Below are positions 1 through 10,459 of a stretch of 64,000 bases of DNA, one piece after another. Numbering within the stretch: the stretch's first letter is position 1; each line of letters begins with the position of its first letter. The DNA is from Aplysia californica. Lineage: Eukaryota; Mollusca; Gastropoda; Aplysiida; Aplysiidae. The notes beneath the pieces are model-generated. The model made no database searches, was not told the DNA's origin, and worked only from the letters and a program-made list of their open reading frames with translations. The DNA lies in contig NW_004797652.1 in the NCBI RefSeq assembly GCF_000002075.1, positions 126,490 through 190,489 of the forward strand. The letters run 5' to 3'. The position numbers were made by a program, and so were the translations under genes.

Positions 1-1655
1 ACACTTCTGCCGAACAGGCAGACGTGTGCTGCAGCCGGATTTGACACTATACAGGGAAAGGATTCCCGCCCAGGACCAAGCTCGTTTCCTCGGCGTCATT
101 TTCGACAAAAAACTCACATTCATACCACACATCAAAGACCTTCGTGTGAGGTGCCAGAAAGCGCTAAACGCTTTGAAAATTCTATCGCATCCGGAGTGGG
201 GCGGGGACTCAAAATACCTTCTCCACTTGTACATCTCCCTTGTCCGGTCCAGGCTTGACTATGGCTGTCAAGTCTACGGATCGGCAAAACCACACATCTT
301 AAAAATGCTAGACCCAATACAAAACCAAGGACTCCGCCTTGCTCTGGGGGCTTTCCGCACTTCTCCGGTGGAGAGCCTCCAGGCCCAGGCCAACATACCA
401 CCACTCTCACTCAGACGCACACAACTCTCACTACAATACGCAGTTAAACAGAGCTCAACACCGGAAAATCCAGCGCACAACAGCATTTTTAAAACAAACC
501 CAGAAACCATAAACAAATTCCAAAACAACGAAAAACTCATCAAACCCTTCGGCCTCAGAATCCTTGAGGACCTCAAAAACTTACACTTTTCCAAACAAGA
601 CATCCAACAAATTCTTTTCCCCGACCTCTCTCCGTGGCACCTCACCAAGGCAAAAGTAGACTTACAGCTGACCACACACAACAAGGAAAGCACAAACACC
701 AAAACTTTTAAAGCAGAATACACAAAACTAATAGATAAATACCCCGGTGCGGAGCTCATCTTCACGGATGGCTCCAAAAAAGACAATGAAGTGGGCGCCG
801 CAGCCCTATCTCCCAACAGAACACACCAGAGGAGACTCCATCCTGAAGCTTCCATTTTCTCTGCGGCACTGGACTCCGTAGAAAATTCTCCAAACAAATC
901 TTTCCTAATCCTTTCTGACTCTTTGTCTTGCATCACCTCACTCACAACTACACACTCTTACACCCAAAAATAGTTAGGCTACAACAGAAAATTCACACAC
1001 TATCAGAGACAGGAAAAAACATCATGTTCGCATGGATACCTAGCCATGTGGGCTTCCGAGGAAACGAGCAGGTAGACGACCTGGCGAAAAAAAGCTTCAT
1101 CCCTTCTGCTGGGATCAACGACAAACACTCTCCCACAGACTGACTTTAGAAATAAAGTCAAAAAGTATTCCTCCGGTCTGTGGAAGAGCCACTGGGAAAA
1201 ACAGAAAAACAATAAACTATATGAAATAAAACCCAAACTAGAACAGCGAAATCCTTCGGACCTCTCCAGAAGAGACGAAGTCATTTTTACTCGATTGCGC
1301 ATCGGACATGTGTAGACTTTGGAGAGATCCGAAGGAAATATAAATGCAAAAAATTGCAAGACATTTTTTCCGTCGTTGTTCCCAGCAGAATATTGAATTT
1401 TATGAAGGCCATTGGCCTTTATCGCAAATTGTAAAGTGAAATCGTACTATTTAAAATTTTTATTGTTAATTATAAGAGTTGTTTTAAATTGAAAATATAT
1501 TTACACCGAATTTTAATATTTTAGCATTTTAAAGTCTAATAGTTAACCAATCGTGCAGTGAACTTTTGCAAAAGTAAACAACTTGTGTTTCGCACGCTCA
1601 TATGACCTTACGCAGTTGCGAGCGCCGTAAAACCCTGTACTACTACTACTACATC
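1..1655 (+). mobile_element. I/Nimb-like LINE, 3' part of ORF2 and 3' tail
   Basis: Non-LTR retrotransposon, cut by the window edge. Positions 26-970 encode the region after the reverse transcriptase (LGVIFDKKLTFIPHI, SRLDYGCQVYGSA) and the start of an RNase H domain (FTDGSKK at about 763, LSDSLS at about 912). The RNase H continues in another frame to 1140 (WIPSHVGFRGNEQVDDLAKK). A third frame gives DFRNKVKKYSSGLWKSHWEK and ends in RRDEVIFTRLRIGHV at about 1313. The usual Cys/His knuckle is deleted, and a C-terminal end (SRILNFMKAIGLYRKL) closes at the TAA near 1432. At least two frameshifts plus a deletion make this copy dead. The 3' UTR runs to a tail ATATGACCTTACGCAGTTGC... followed by TAC repeats at about 1637-1655. 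RNase H after the RT points to the I superfamily. Confidence 0.85.
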
Positions 1656-2310
1656 AGTCAGAAAAAAAACAACCAAAAAATATAATCTCTAACTTTCAGC
1701 TATAGATCTCTAGATCTCTATAGAGGAAAGAAAATTGTAAAAAAAAAAAGACACCTGGACCTCTGATGTTGGCACATTACTAAAACCAGGGACACCTGTC
1801 AAAACATGAAACATCAGCAGACATGAGAACAACAACTTTTGATGGATTGAAAAATTGAACATGCTCAAGGAACAAAATCCCAACCCATAACCAAGATCTT
1901 CTAACAAGGGAAATAACCAACTTGTCACTTAAATTAGACTTATTTATTACTTCCCTTAAGTCATATGGCGAGGCGTTAATAAATTGTTTTGTGAAAAAAA
2001 GGGAAAAAACGTGAAAAAAAGTGGGGAATCCAAAACTATGCAAATGTTGCAGAATTACACGAAAAAACGCGGCCACGCCACGCGGACAGAATAACAAAAT
2101 CTACAAAGTCTTCAATACCGTAAAAAACAAAAAATAATGCAAATCATTAATATGTTCTAGATATTGAATGACATACTTTCATAATATACAAGAGTACCAT
2201 GAATAGCTGAGCATATATATGAGGAATAATAAGTGGTGGTGCAGAAATACTAGATGTGAATTTGAAGTCTTTTTAGGTTGCTTCTGTAGCAAGAAAACAG
2301 AATGTTGCTG
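1656..2310. other. A/T-rich intergenic stretch, nothing recognised
   Basis: This stretch has A-runs, a small AGATCT/TCTAGA cluster at about 1690-1725, and no reading frame with recognisable protein similarity. A remnant of an old repeat cannot be excluded. Confidence 0.5.
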
Positions 2311-2592
2311 TCAGTTTTTATGTTGAGAGATTGTTTCTCTCATCACTGTTGACTGTTGCTCAATCATGGGTCTGATCAGCTGTAGAGTATAGAGGTATGC
2401 CGGCTCATCCATTCGTAACAAGTTAGTAAAGTCCGTCGTGTAGGCTTGTAATTCCTCTAGAATATTTGTGTGTGCATAGATACTTCTTTTTAATTGCCAT
2501 TCTTTAGCCCAGATGGTCCTCTTTCTAGATTTCCTTTTAGATTTGAGAACAAAAAATGCTGCCAAATCGTCCAGGTAACTTGCTTCAGCCAT
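2311..2592 (-). mobile_element. PIF/Harbinger (HARBI1-like) nuclease, N-terminal fragment
   Basis: A 93-codon frame begins MAEASYLDDLAAFF and contains IWAKEWQLKRSIYAHTNILEEL, a D-F-x-N-L-L-R-M-D-E segment, an IRPMIEQQST segment, and MRETISQH. This order (W.K.W, an L..EL helix, F.N..RM, then 'I.P.I..Q.T.MR..IS') is typical of the region just upstream of the catalytic DDE domain in HARBI1-like transposases of Harbinger elements. The frame stops right after ISQHKN, so the nuclease domain is absent here. It is either a truncated transposon copy or an exon whose continuation was not found. It lies downstream of the last recognised exon of the minus-strand host gene. Confidence 0.55.
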
Positions 2593-2930
2593 ATCGTCAT
2601 TGATGTATGACCTAGCTATAGCAGTCCAAGGACTGACACTTAAAGGATAAAAAACTGTACGTCTAAACGGAACTTCTCTGTTGACAAACTGTCAGTTCAA
2701 TAATGACCCAGATCTAGCGTCTGTCGGTTAAACTATTAGTTTGTCCCCACCCCCGTCCCGATTTTCATGACCCTTGAGCATGAGTTAGATTTTCCAGAGC
2801 CTAACAGTGACAGAATATCATGATGACCCGTGGTCTCTATTTTATGGACAAGAAGAATCCCTTTTATTTGAGTAATTATTATAAACAAAATCATTAGAAG
2901 ATGAAATTAAAAACGCACATATACACTTAC

Positions 2931-3018
2931 ACTGAGTGACAGTCTGTGACAGTTGTGTATCAGGGGCAGAACTCATCACTTGCAATCTGTCCTGTATTGC
3001 TAACAAGCCCGATTTGAT
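2931..3018 (-). CDS. IHO1/Mer2-like gene, exon d (internal)
   Basis: Fourth recognised exon of a minus-strand host gene. The acceptor CTTCTCCGCAG precedes 3018, and the donor GTAAGT follows 2931. It encodes 29 codons (IKSGLLAIQDRLQVMSS then APDTQLSQTVTQ) plus one base, so it enters in phase 0 and leaves in phase 1. The spacing of hydrophobic residues (I..G.L.I..RL.V) suits the start of a coiled coil. The next exon was not found; downstream lie a Harbinger fragment and then the window's first LINE. See exon b for the identity argument. Confidence 0.7.
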
Positions 3019-3691
3019 CTGCGGAGAAGGCATATTCCCTCAGTGAATAATTTTTTTTTATACATCACATGTTTCAATTAACATATTTTGTTCATATCAA
3101 TATTGACCCAGAGATTTATCACATAACATCTGTGCCTAGTGTTAATTTGTCCATCTCTGGATTTTTATTTTCTAACTGCTGATTAAGCTCTTAGAAATTC
3201 CATTTCACTACTAATTTTTGTGTTTTTGACAATACACTGATTATATTGACTGCTGCTAAAAACTACCTGTCCTATCTGATAAGATTGCAATCTAATTATT
3301 TCTCACTCTGATGCCTCAATCCTTAGTGAGTCGTTAAAAAAATACCTTAGATTAATAATTGTTTCTGTCAATATTGTGTACAGCACTCCCAGAAGTGTAT
3401 TAATGCTAAGGGAGGAAAGGAACATAGCGAAGTATTAAAAATACTGATTTTCAACACAGTTGAAAGACATTCTAAACTGCAAAGAACATGAAAAAAAAAA
3501 TCATTGAAAAAAAAGGATGAAATACAGAAGAGCCTCATTACTCTCATTATATTATATAGGTACTGTAGAAAACACAGAAAATGAGCATAACAAAGATCAT
3601 TCCTCAAGTCACTCTTTGCACTACTACTTCACAACTTCCATGTTCCTTTCTTATCATTTTTCTTTTCTGCTTCTTCGATCTTCATGGTAGA

Positions 3692-4242
3692 TTAGATGGT
3701 GAGGGCTGAAGTGTTTGATGTCTCAAGTGATGCATTGTTTCTCAAGTCGAGAGGGCTGCCACACAGCTTCTGGTGCATGTCCCTGTGTTGAGGCCAGTAT
3801 TTTTGTCTTGCCGTATCCAGTAGTGGGCAGTCCTGGAGAATATGCTGTGCATCTTGGCGGCTAGCACCACAAGGACAGTTGGGTCCATTACTGATTTTTA
3901 ATCGCAAAAACATGTGATGCTTCAGCCTGTTGTATCCTGTTCTGAGTCTGAAGATTATCACTTGGTCGGCTCTTGGGAGCTGGTAGATTGGGTCCTTTCT
4001 TCTGTGTTGTCTCATTCCATTGGGAATGGATTGTTGACTTGATGAGTGTTTTTGCCTCCTGATAGTTGGGGCTGGGATGGGTTTGTTCCATTTGTCCTCT
4101 TTATTATCATGATTGTCATAATATTCCTCATCAAAATGAAGAATTGAACTTCACCATCCTTTTCAGGTCCTCTACAAGTTCCCAGTATTTGGTGAGGATG
4201 TGGTAAGAGTTGGCTAATGAGTCTTCTAGTATTACTTTTCAA
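3692..4242 (-). mobile_element. LINE ORF2 C-terminal fragment with zinc knuckle
   Basis: Two overlapping minus-strand frames give NYQEAKTLIKSTIHSQWNE, then DQVIIFRLRTGYNRLKHHMF, then CPCGASRQDAQHILQDCPLL. The C-x-C-x8-H-x4-C knuckle and the 'RLRTGHNRLKHHM' style block are the C-terminal end of non-LTR retrotransposon ORF2 proteins. A frameshift near 4010 separates the two parts. It sits in the intron between exons c and d of the minus-strand host gene. It belongs to a different family from the LINE at the left edge. Confidence 0.75.
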
Positions 4243-4700
4243 GGCATTCTCAAGTCTTTAGTTTGCACCTCAGAGACCGTTTCAGAACTTCATTGGCATA
4301 AAGCTGCAGCTGCATCACCTATCCTTTTTAAGCACCCAGGGTGTCCTGTTTTCTTTTTTGAAAAGCTTTAGTATGGTAAACTCCCCATACAAAACTATAG
4401 AGCTGTTGAAAAAAACCCAAAAAACCCAAAACATCAGTAAAATTAAGATATAGGTTTCTTTTCCCTTTCCATCCAACCCTATATAATAGCTTTTCGTTTT
4501 CAATTGCTAAGCACCATGATTATGGTACAGTATCTTTTTTGTCAACAAAAAGGATAGCAATATTTACTTATTCACTATTGACAAAGTTGTCTATTTTGAG
4601 GAGGAAATAATATAAACAAGTATAAAACAGATTGTAGATCAAAAGTCCCTGTGAATACTAAGCATCTTATGAAAGACATAAAGATCAAAATTGTGCATAC

Positions 4701-4749
4701 CTCAGTACTGGATTCTCGTACAGACTGGACAACCTGCTCCAAGAGATGT
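4701..4749 (-). CDS. IHO1/Mer2-like gene, exon c (internal)
   Basis: Short 49-bp exon. The acceptor CTTTGACCTAG precedes 4749 and the donor GTATGC follows 4701. The first base completes a Lys codon begun in exon b; then come 16 codons, HLLEQVVQSVRESSTE, ending in phase 0. Its phases fit both neighbours, and the encoded peptide (V..VRES) resembles the beginning of the coiled coil in vertebrate IHO1 (VSNVRES, from memory). It is too short to be trusted alone; the chain of matching phases is what supports it. Confidence 0.65.
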
Positions 4750-5272
4750 CTAGGTCAAAGAGAATATAATGTGACATATAATATATGTTTTGTGTTATGA
4801 GGTGACCATTTTTTTTCTCTGTGCATTTACAATCTAACACATAGTACATAGAAGGGATATAGCTGGACAGAGGTAGAGACTAGTCCAAGGCAGAATAGAT
4901 GGATAGCTCTTGTACTGATAGTGGCCAATACTCAGGCAGGGGAGGTAAGAAATGCTACTGATGATGATCATGAGCCTACAGAGGTACAATAGACATCTGA
5001 GAGGAATTGATTTGTTAATTTTTTCCAAAGGCTTTACAAAATAAACAAACATTCAGTGCATAATTGTAGCTATGGGGAACATTTTGTCAAGGAACAGGCC
5101 TGTACATGGACTTTGTTTCTGACTGGTCCAACCTACGCTATACAAAAGGATCTTTAAAGCCTGATTGCAAACCTTGTCATACTGAACAAAATAAGAACAG
5201 CATCAAAAAAGGCTAAGAAGAGACAGATAACTGTGCACAAAGAAATATAAATAAACTGAAGATAATACATAC

Positions 5273-5553
5273 TTCTCATTTTTCTCTTCCACATTTGCTC
5301 TGCTCATAGCATTTCTAGACGAAAAAAAGGAGCTTCCAGCCAAGGTGTGGTTGCCATCTCTTGGGTTACCTAAGTAATGTGCATTTACACTTGTCCTTGA
5401 CGTCACTTCATTACTGGGTATGTTTTTGGATGCATCTTGACTGGACTGCAGTTTGCCTTCCTCACAAGCTGGACTAGAGACTGAATCCACTTTGAAATTT
5501 GATTTTTTGTTAAGCCACTTCTCATACATACTAAATTTAGAGTGTGGCGTTTG
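5273..5553 (-). CDS. IHO1/Mer2-like gene, exon b (internal)
   Basis: A 281-bp exon bounded by acceptor TTTTTCAG (before 5553) and donor GTATGT (after 5273). It enters in phase 0 and leaves in phase 2. It encodes QTPHSKFSMYEKWLNKKSNF, then a Ser/Asn-rich stretch (SSPACEEGKLQSSQD, NEVTSRTSVNAHYLG), and ends in ...RANVEEKNE. With exons a, c and d it forms a chain of four exons whose phases all agree (0, 2, 0), which chance frames would rarely do. What is seen: a disordered Ser-rich N-terminal part with FGSE and HSKFxxYxxW blocks, followed by a coiled-coil start. Interactor of HORMAD1 (IHO1, the animal Mer2 that helps place meiotic double-strand breaks) has this architecture and similar short blocks. 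Identity is inference only. The N-terminal and C-terminal exons are missing. Confidence 0.7.
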
Positions 5554-6147
5554 CTGAAAAATGTAACAAAGAAAAGGAGTATTAGTATTCTGATAACCAT
5601 GAATTGAGACTACACATACAAAAATGGCCCTGTACAGCATCTTTTGCGATAGAATGAAAATATTCTCACAATGCTATGAACAGAAGCTTAAAATTTTTCA
5701 CAGCTACATGATATCCATACGTTTAGTTCAACATGCAACTGTAAGTCCAATGAGCAAGACAAGCCTGTAGTGTTGTACATTTGTGTTTGATGAAGAAATT
5801 CGCATTAAGTTCAGTGTTCATGGAACAAACCCTAGTACTGAGAGGAAAGCAAATGTCAGGAAGACTAAAAATAATCCATGAATACACAGCTGGATGTGCA
5901 AACTGGTGGGTAGAGTAAATAGAACTTTTGAATGACACTTTTGAAATGATCTTATGTCATCTTTCTCCCTGAGAACTTATTCTTTTACTCTTATTTCCAC
6001 AAAAATTCCAAAGTTTAATCAGTGAAGTCGTATAAAAGTAGTTAGTCTTCAAGTTCATAAAAGCTAATTCCACATTTATCAGTCTGTTTAAACAACAACA
6101 ACAGAAACTTCATCAAATTCAACACTATAACCATGTTTTCATATACC

Positions 6148-6335
6148 CTCAGTTGATATCATGCTGGGCTATGATGCAGATGACCCTAGCTCAAATCCCT
6201 AAAGGTGAGTCCTTGAAATTCAGAAACTTTCATGGCTCTCCACATATACCATACTTGGCTCCTCCATTGGAGTAAAATGTAATTTAAAGGTTCCTTATGA
6301 TCTACTGAAAATGACATTAAAAACGTATTTCGACT
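6148..6335 (+). repeat. tRNA-like SINE, family C, decayed copy
   Basis: The head (ATCATGCTGGGCTATGATGC, then GATGACCC and a B-box-like GCTCAAATCCC) matches the better copy at 21,362-21,563, as do the body (TGGCTCTCCAC, GGAGTAAAATGT) and the tail (GACATTAAAAACG). It lies in the intron between exons a and b of the minus-strand gene. Confidence 0.65.
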
Positions 6336-6599
6336 ACCATGCAATTTCCTTATTCTTTTACATCTCTACATTATCTCTCTATCAAGTCAAATTTGAGTCT
6401 AATTTCTAGCTTCCTATAGGAAGTGTGGAAATTAAAAAATGCAGGGAAGTGCTGGCTTTTTCTTCAGAGCACACACAAGATTGCAAATTTATAGCATCAC
6501 AAGTTTTAAAACAATTACTTAAAGTAATACGTTCACATTCAGATCTAGAGTACCGTAGGGCCCTATACATTGCCTCATAGTCACCAACACAAACAATAC

Positions 6600-6735
6600 C
6601 TCATCAACTGGTATTGAAATGTTCTGAGAGTGTGAGAACATGCCCTGTGTAGACATTTGGGAGAAACTTGAAGGTTGAGATTTCTGCATTTGAGATGACA
6701 CATGCTCACTTCCAAAGGAAGAGTCATACCCTGAC
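6600..6735 (-). CDS. IHO1/Mer2-like gene, exon a (internal)
   Basis: Most upstream recognised exon of the minus-strand gene: 136 bp, acceptor TGGTTTTTCAG before 6735, donor GTATTG after 6600. The first base completes a codon, then 45 codons follow (SGYDSSFGSEHVSSQMQKSQ ... NISIPVDE), ending in phase 0, which matches exon b. The peptide is Ser/Gln-rich and likely disordered. An exon carrying the start codon must lie further right (plus-strand coordinate above 6735) and was not identified. The promoter at 10.25 kb could in principle be shared with the divergent plus-strand gene. Confidence 0.65.
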
Positions 6736-6939
6736 CTGAAAAACCAATGTGAACACAATAAAGAAAAGATGACAGCAAAATTTTCACAATTCCCTCATTT
6801 TTGTAGGCTACTAGATCTATAATAGCTTAGGCCTACTTAATTCACTAAAAAATCCTACTCTATTCACTAAAAAATTCACTTTGAGCCACCAGATCAGAAA
6901 GTGAAAGAGCAAAATAATCCACTCAGTGTACTTTTACTT

Positions 6940-7720
6940 TACTTTACTTTTTCGATGCAGCGGTTCAAGTTCGATTCAAGTTCAAGCCCTTCGGCCTGTT
7001 GATATGGCAAAGAATTTACAGGTTTTAATCAGCTGTGTTTTTTCGTTGTAGAGAGTATTTCCAATATCTGGGTCTGCAGGTACCTTGGTAGGTACTATAA
7101 CGCAGGTCGCTAAGTGAAGGGCAAGTGAAGAGGTGGTACAGTGGAACTCGGATTCAACGAAGTCGTCGGACCTGACCTAAAATCTCGTTGAATCCGAGTG
7201 TTTGTTATAGCAAACACGAGGTTTTGTGTAGATAATTACAGGCACTGAGCAAGTAATGTACAAGAGAAGTCACAAGTAGAGTAGTGCCTGAAATGCCTGC
7301 ATATTTTGAGCTGTGTAAAAAAAAAAAGGCTGATTCGTTCAAATACACACGCCTGTGTCATCTCGATTGTTTACCAAAAAGTTGTGTTGCAGTGTAGAGC
7401 CTGCATTCGGCAACTTTTGATCCCATAGACCAGCGCACAATTCAGTACGTAGATCTACGCCAAGAATAGCTTATCATTGTAATTATAATCATCAGTTGCC
7501 GAGGGGGAAAAAGACTACTCTGGTACATTTTTGAGAACTCTGTACTGTACTCTGATACTTTTTATAAAAGTACTTTTGAGTATTTTTAAAGTACATTTTA
7601 AGTACTTTTGAAGCTTAATGAAAGGGTAAGTGCCAGCATTTCTGATCATAATTTACGGAATAAACACTCGGGCGGGCACAGCCTATCAACCAAGAGTTAA
7701 AAGTTGAGATCAAAGAACGG
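6940..7720. other. Repeat-derived intergenic DNA
   Basis: It begins with TACTT-type short repeats and a direct repeat (GTTCAAGTTCGATTCAAG at about 6964). It includes the pogo-like end at 7139 and a run of AAGTACTTTT-type short palindromes at about 7550-7615, a motif common in subterminal parts of DNA transposons. No coding signal was seen. Confidence 0.4.
7139..7222 (+). mobile_element. Pogo/Tigger-like element end with stem-loop
   Basis: CAGTGGAACTCGGATTCAAC begins right after a TA dinucleotide (7137-7138), which is the classic end of pogo/Tigger-type Tc1/mariner elements. The 15-bp arms ACTCGGATTCAACGA (7146-7160) and TCGTTGAATCCGAGT (7185-7199) are perfect inverted repeats with a 24-nt loop. 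No matching far end was found, so it is probably a solo end or a very short derivative. Confidence 0.5.
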
Positions 7721-8549
7721 CCCGTCGTGTCAAAGATCAGCCACTCTTGTGAATGTGATCACATACACATTGTAAAACTCCATGAAACGGTACAATGTTT
7801 GCCCCAGACGGGATCACACCAAAGGTGTGAACTGACAGATGCGTTTCTTTTCTCAGGTCTCCAAACATGGCACTCGCATCTGAGCTCGCCACCTAAACTT
7901 ACATCACTCCGTGGCCTACGTTATCACGAAGGCCACGATCACTCGCTGGTGGGTAGGGCCTACAAGTTCGCTCCAGGCGGGATCACATCGAACTGTGAAC
8001 TCTTCCCTGACCATTGAAAGCAGTTTTTCTCTATTCCCGAATTTGCGAGACAGCCTGAATTTTAATTGGTGTGGTCGCAACGTAATGGTGCCTTACGACA
8101 AAGACGGTTATGGGGGGGAAGACTCGGTCAGAGATGGAAAGCTAAAATTGTTGGACAGGGGCAACTGGATAAATGTAGATAAAGATCTCGAGACTCACGA
8201 TAAGCTAATGAGTGTATGGCATGCCTCATGCCACTGTGATTGGGCATCAAGGTTGACCACTCTTTGCTCGCCGTATGTCATAAACCCACCAAGGGGTCAT
8301 GTCAGTTCATAGGTCACTGTACATTCTTCCTTGGCTTTGTCGGCTAAGATCCCGTATTTTCCTTGCTTCCGAGCACTGGGATCTCAGGCGGAGAGACTAC
8401 TGTAGTAGAGAATCTTTGGTTACACTACACTTACAAGACTCTAGGAAACAACATGTATTTTGGTTTGCCGTGGGCGCTGTGGACTACACAGTGTGACCAA
8501 AATCTGTCTTACCACTATTATAATCAATTGAAACTGAAACTGAGTTCTC

Positions 8550-8820
8550 AGATTTTTCGCTCTTTTCTGAAAAGGCAAGGTGTAGATCTTTCCTACCAGA
8601 AGACCAGAAGTGTGGCTGAAAGACAGTAGTAAGAGGGAGCCAAGGAGTAGCAGTTGGAAGACGACAGAATATTGCAAGAGAGAAGGAAAGAAGGTGAAAG
8701 GAGACAATTTTAGATAAGAAAGTTTTCGTTGCTACCCGGATTCGAACCTGGGACCTTTGAATGAGAGGCGAACACCTTAACCCCTAGGCCACGAGAGCCC
8801 CTAGGCCACGAGAGCCCCCA
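8550..8820 (-). repeat. tRNA-like SINE, family A (partial)
   Basis: Read on the minus strand, the tRNA-like head (box A around TGGCCTAGGGGTTAAGG, box B GGTTCGAATCC) is followed by part of the body shared with 22,968-23,494 (GTGTAGATCTTTCCTACCAG on the plus strand). The first ~18 bases of the head are duplicated in tandem (8782-8817). Confidence 0.8.
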
Positions 8821-8914
8821 AAGGACAGGTCTGGTGGTCTAGCTCTACTTATGACACGATGAAGTCTCATCTGTTTCCCCGCCCATCTGATATAAATTAA
8901 AGTAAAGTGATAGT

Positions 8915-9462
8915 GATAAAACAGATCCAAGACTATGGGATGAACAGGCTGGTTTTCTGAAAAATCGCTCTACAACCAACCAGATTGCCATGCTGAGGAT
9001 CATTGTGGAACAGTCCCTAGAGTGGAACTCCCTGCTAATCGTCAACTTCCTTTGACAGTATAGATCGAGCAACACTATGGAAGATACTGAGACATCATGG
9101 AATCCCACAGAAGTTGGTGAACCTCATCAAGAGCATGTAAGAAAGGATAAGTTGCAGCGTTGTACATAATGGCCAGCTCTCAGGAAGTCAACAGCTGCAT
9201 GATAAAGAAAGTGTTGGATTGGAACCCACAGGCCACAGGGTAAAAGATTAAGGTGAAGACCACATACGTGGAACCTCATGGAGAAAAATCACAGAAATTG
9301 ATGTAGCCTACAGTAGGCCTACAGTCTACAGAAAAGCGGGAAGACATGGAATAACATCAGGAGGCCAGCCAAGGATAGAGAAAGGTGAAAAGTGTTTGTT
9401 CGTGGCCTGTACCCTGGTGCAGGGTGAGATAGGAAAGGATGATGATGTCATGATGATGATGG
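8915..9462 (+). mobile_element. RTE-like LINE, internally deleted copy
   Basis: The sequence is closely similar to the RTE-like LINE at 37.2-40.2 kb. Positions 8920-9190 match its RT region (RDEQAGF, TTDQIAMLRI, QSLEWNS, KLVNLIKSM), then it jumps to its C-terminal end (VLDWNPQ ... WNNI ... GLYPGAG) and the GAT-rich tail. The RT core with the catalytic aspartates is lost in the jump, and there is a premature stop plus frameshifts. It lies just right of a family A SINE. Confidence 0.85.
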
Positions 9463-10060
9463 GTAGCGATAGAATCATTCTACTCTGCTGGAGGCCGGCT
9501 GCCCGAAGCTGTACGTAAAGATTTACTACGAAAATGAACTTACGACCGATACTCTTTCGTGTACATGCTCATGGCGTTCAAACGTCTCCACCGTGTACAT
9601 TCATTTGATTTCTGAACTACAAATAAACGAGGTCTCTCCTGTCAAAATAAAGTGCACCCATCAGTGTTTCAGTGGCAGCACGTAGGCCTACTGCGCTGCG
9701 TGCTAGGCCAGCAGACGATACTCCTTTGAACCCATCTCCGTCAACGTTTATAAACAAAGTACGGTCAGGTTTTTGTGCCTTGTACCGCGATATATGTAAA
9801 TTTTATCAAGTTTCTTGGTGACTATTGACGTAGCAATGCAGATGGTAATAAAACAAGACACTTTTTGCCTAAAAATAATATGATGAATATATATAACTAG
9901 ATTCGTACTGTGGAACATGCTTTATTCATTTTAAGGTAGGACAATGCGTGCGGTGTTACAAGAGAACAAGTGTGACCACTAGCATATCTATAATATCAAT
10001 AGCAGATTTGAGCTTTTTAATGCACTCACACGATTTCCAAGACATGCACGGATGCACACG

Positions 10061-10063
<3 letters not shown>

Positions 10064-10116
<53 letters not shown>
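10064..10116. repeat. (CA)n microsatellite
   Basis: About 50 bp of CA repeats with flanking CACG variants. The long frames that cross it on either strand are repeat translations, not genes. Confidence 0.95.
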
Positions 10117-10121
<5 letters not shown>

Positions 10122-10248
10122 ATATATGCACACGCACTGAGAGTGAGAGCATTCATAAAAAAAATTAAATAGGAAAAGTAATAGGCCTAATTGTCAAAAC
10201 TCTAAAGAGAGAGAGAGAGACAATCAGACATTCCAGTTCCCCTCTTTT

Positions 10249-10324
10249 ACCGGAAGTGACCTTTTGGAGCGCCCCCTGGGTTGTGTACCATAGATACGCG
10301 TAGTTGGGTTGTTGACCGGAAGAG
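10249..10324 (+). promoter_or_regulatory. Probable promoter: two ETS motifs and a CTCF-like site
   Basis: ACCGGAAGTG at 10,249 and ACCGGAAGAG at 10,315 are ETS/GABP-type sites on the same strand. Between them lies AGCGCCCCCTGGG (about 10,268-10,280), which matches the core of the CTCF motif. The pair sits about 100-170 bp before the ATG at 10,421 of the plus-strand gene, the usual distance in TATA-less housekeeping promoters. Function is inferred from motifs and position only. Confidence 0.55.
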
Positions 10325-10420
10325 GGTTTTAAAAGAAAGCAAAGCCATTGCAGGGACCATCTCGAAGTTGTGACTGATTTAATTCCGGAACTCTTGATGA
10401 TGAATTATTTAGCATAACAA

Positions 10421-10459
10421 ATGGCTACTAAAGTTTCAACGCATGTAGTCGGGAGCTGG
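10421..10459 (+). CDS. Unrecognised ~261-aa protein, probable first exon
   Basis: ATG at 10,421 opens 13 codons, MATKVSTHVVGSW, ending exactly at a possible donor GTTTGT in phase 0, the phase needed by the next recognised exon at 13,485. It follows a motif-rich promoter. The in-frame stop 24 bp further on shows that the frame does not continue unspliced. The donor is not a strong consensus, and another short exon between 10,460 and 13,484 cannot be excluded. Confidence 0.5.

Noticed and set aside
274-945. 223-codon minus-strand frame
   Set aside because: It is antisense to the I-type LINE coding region, a shadow frame.
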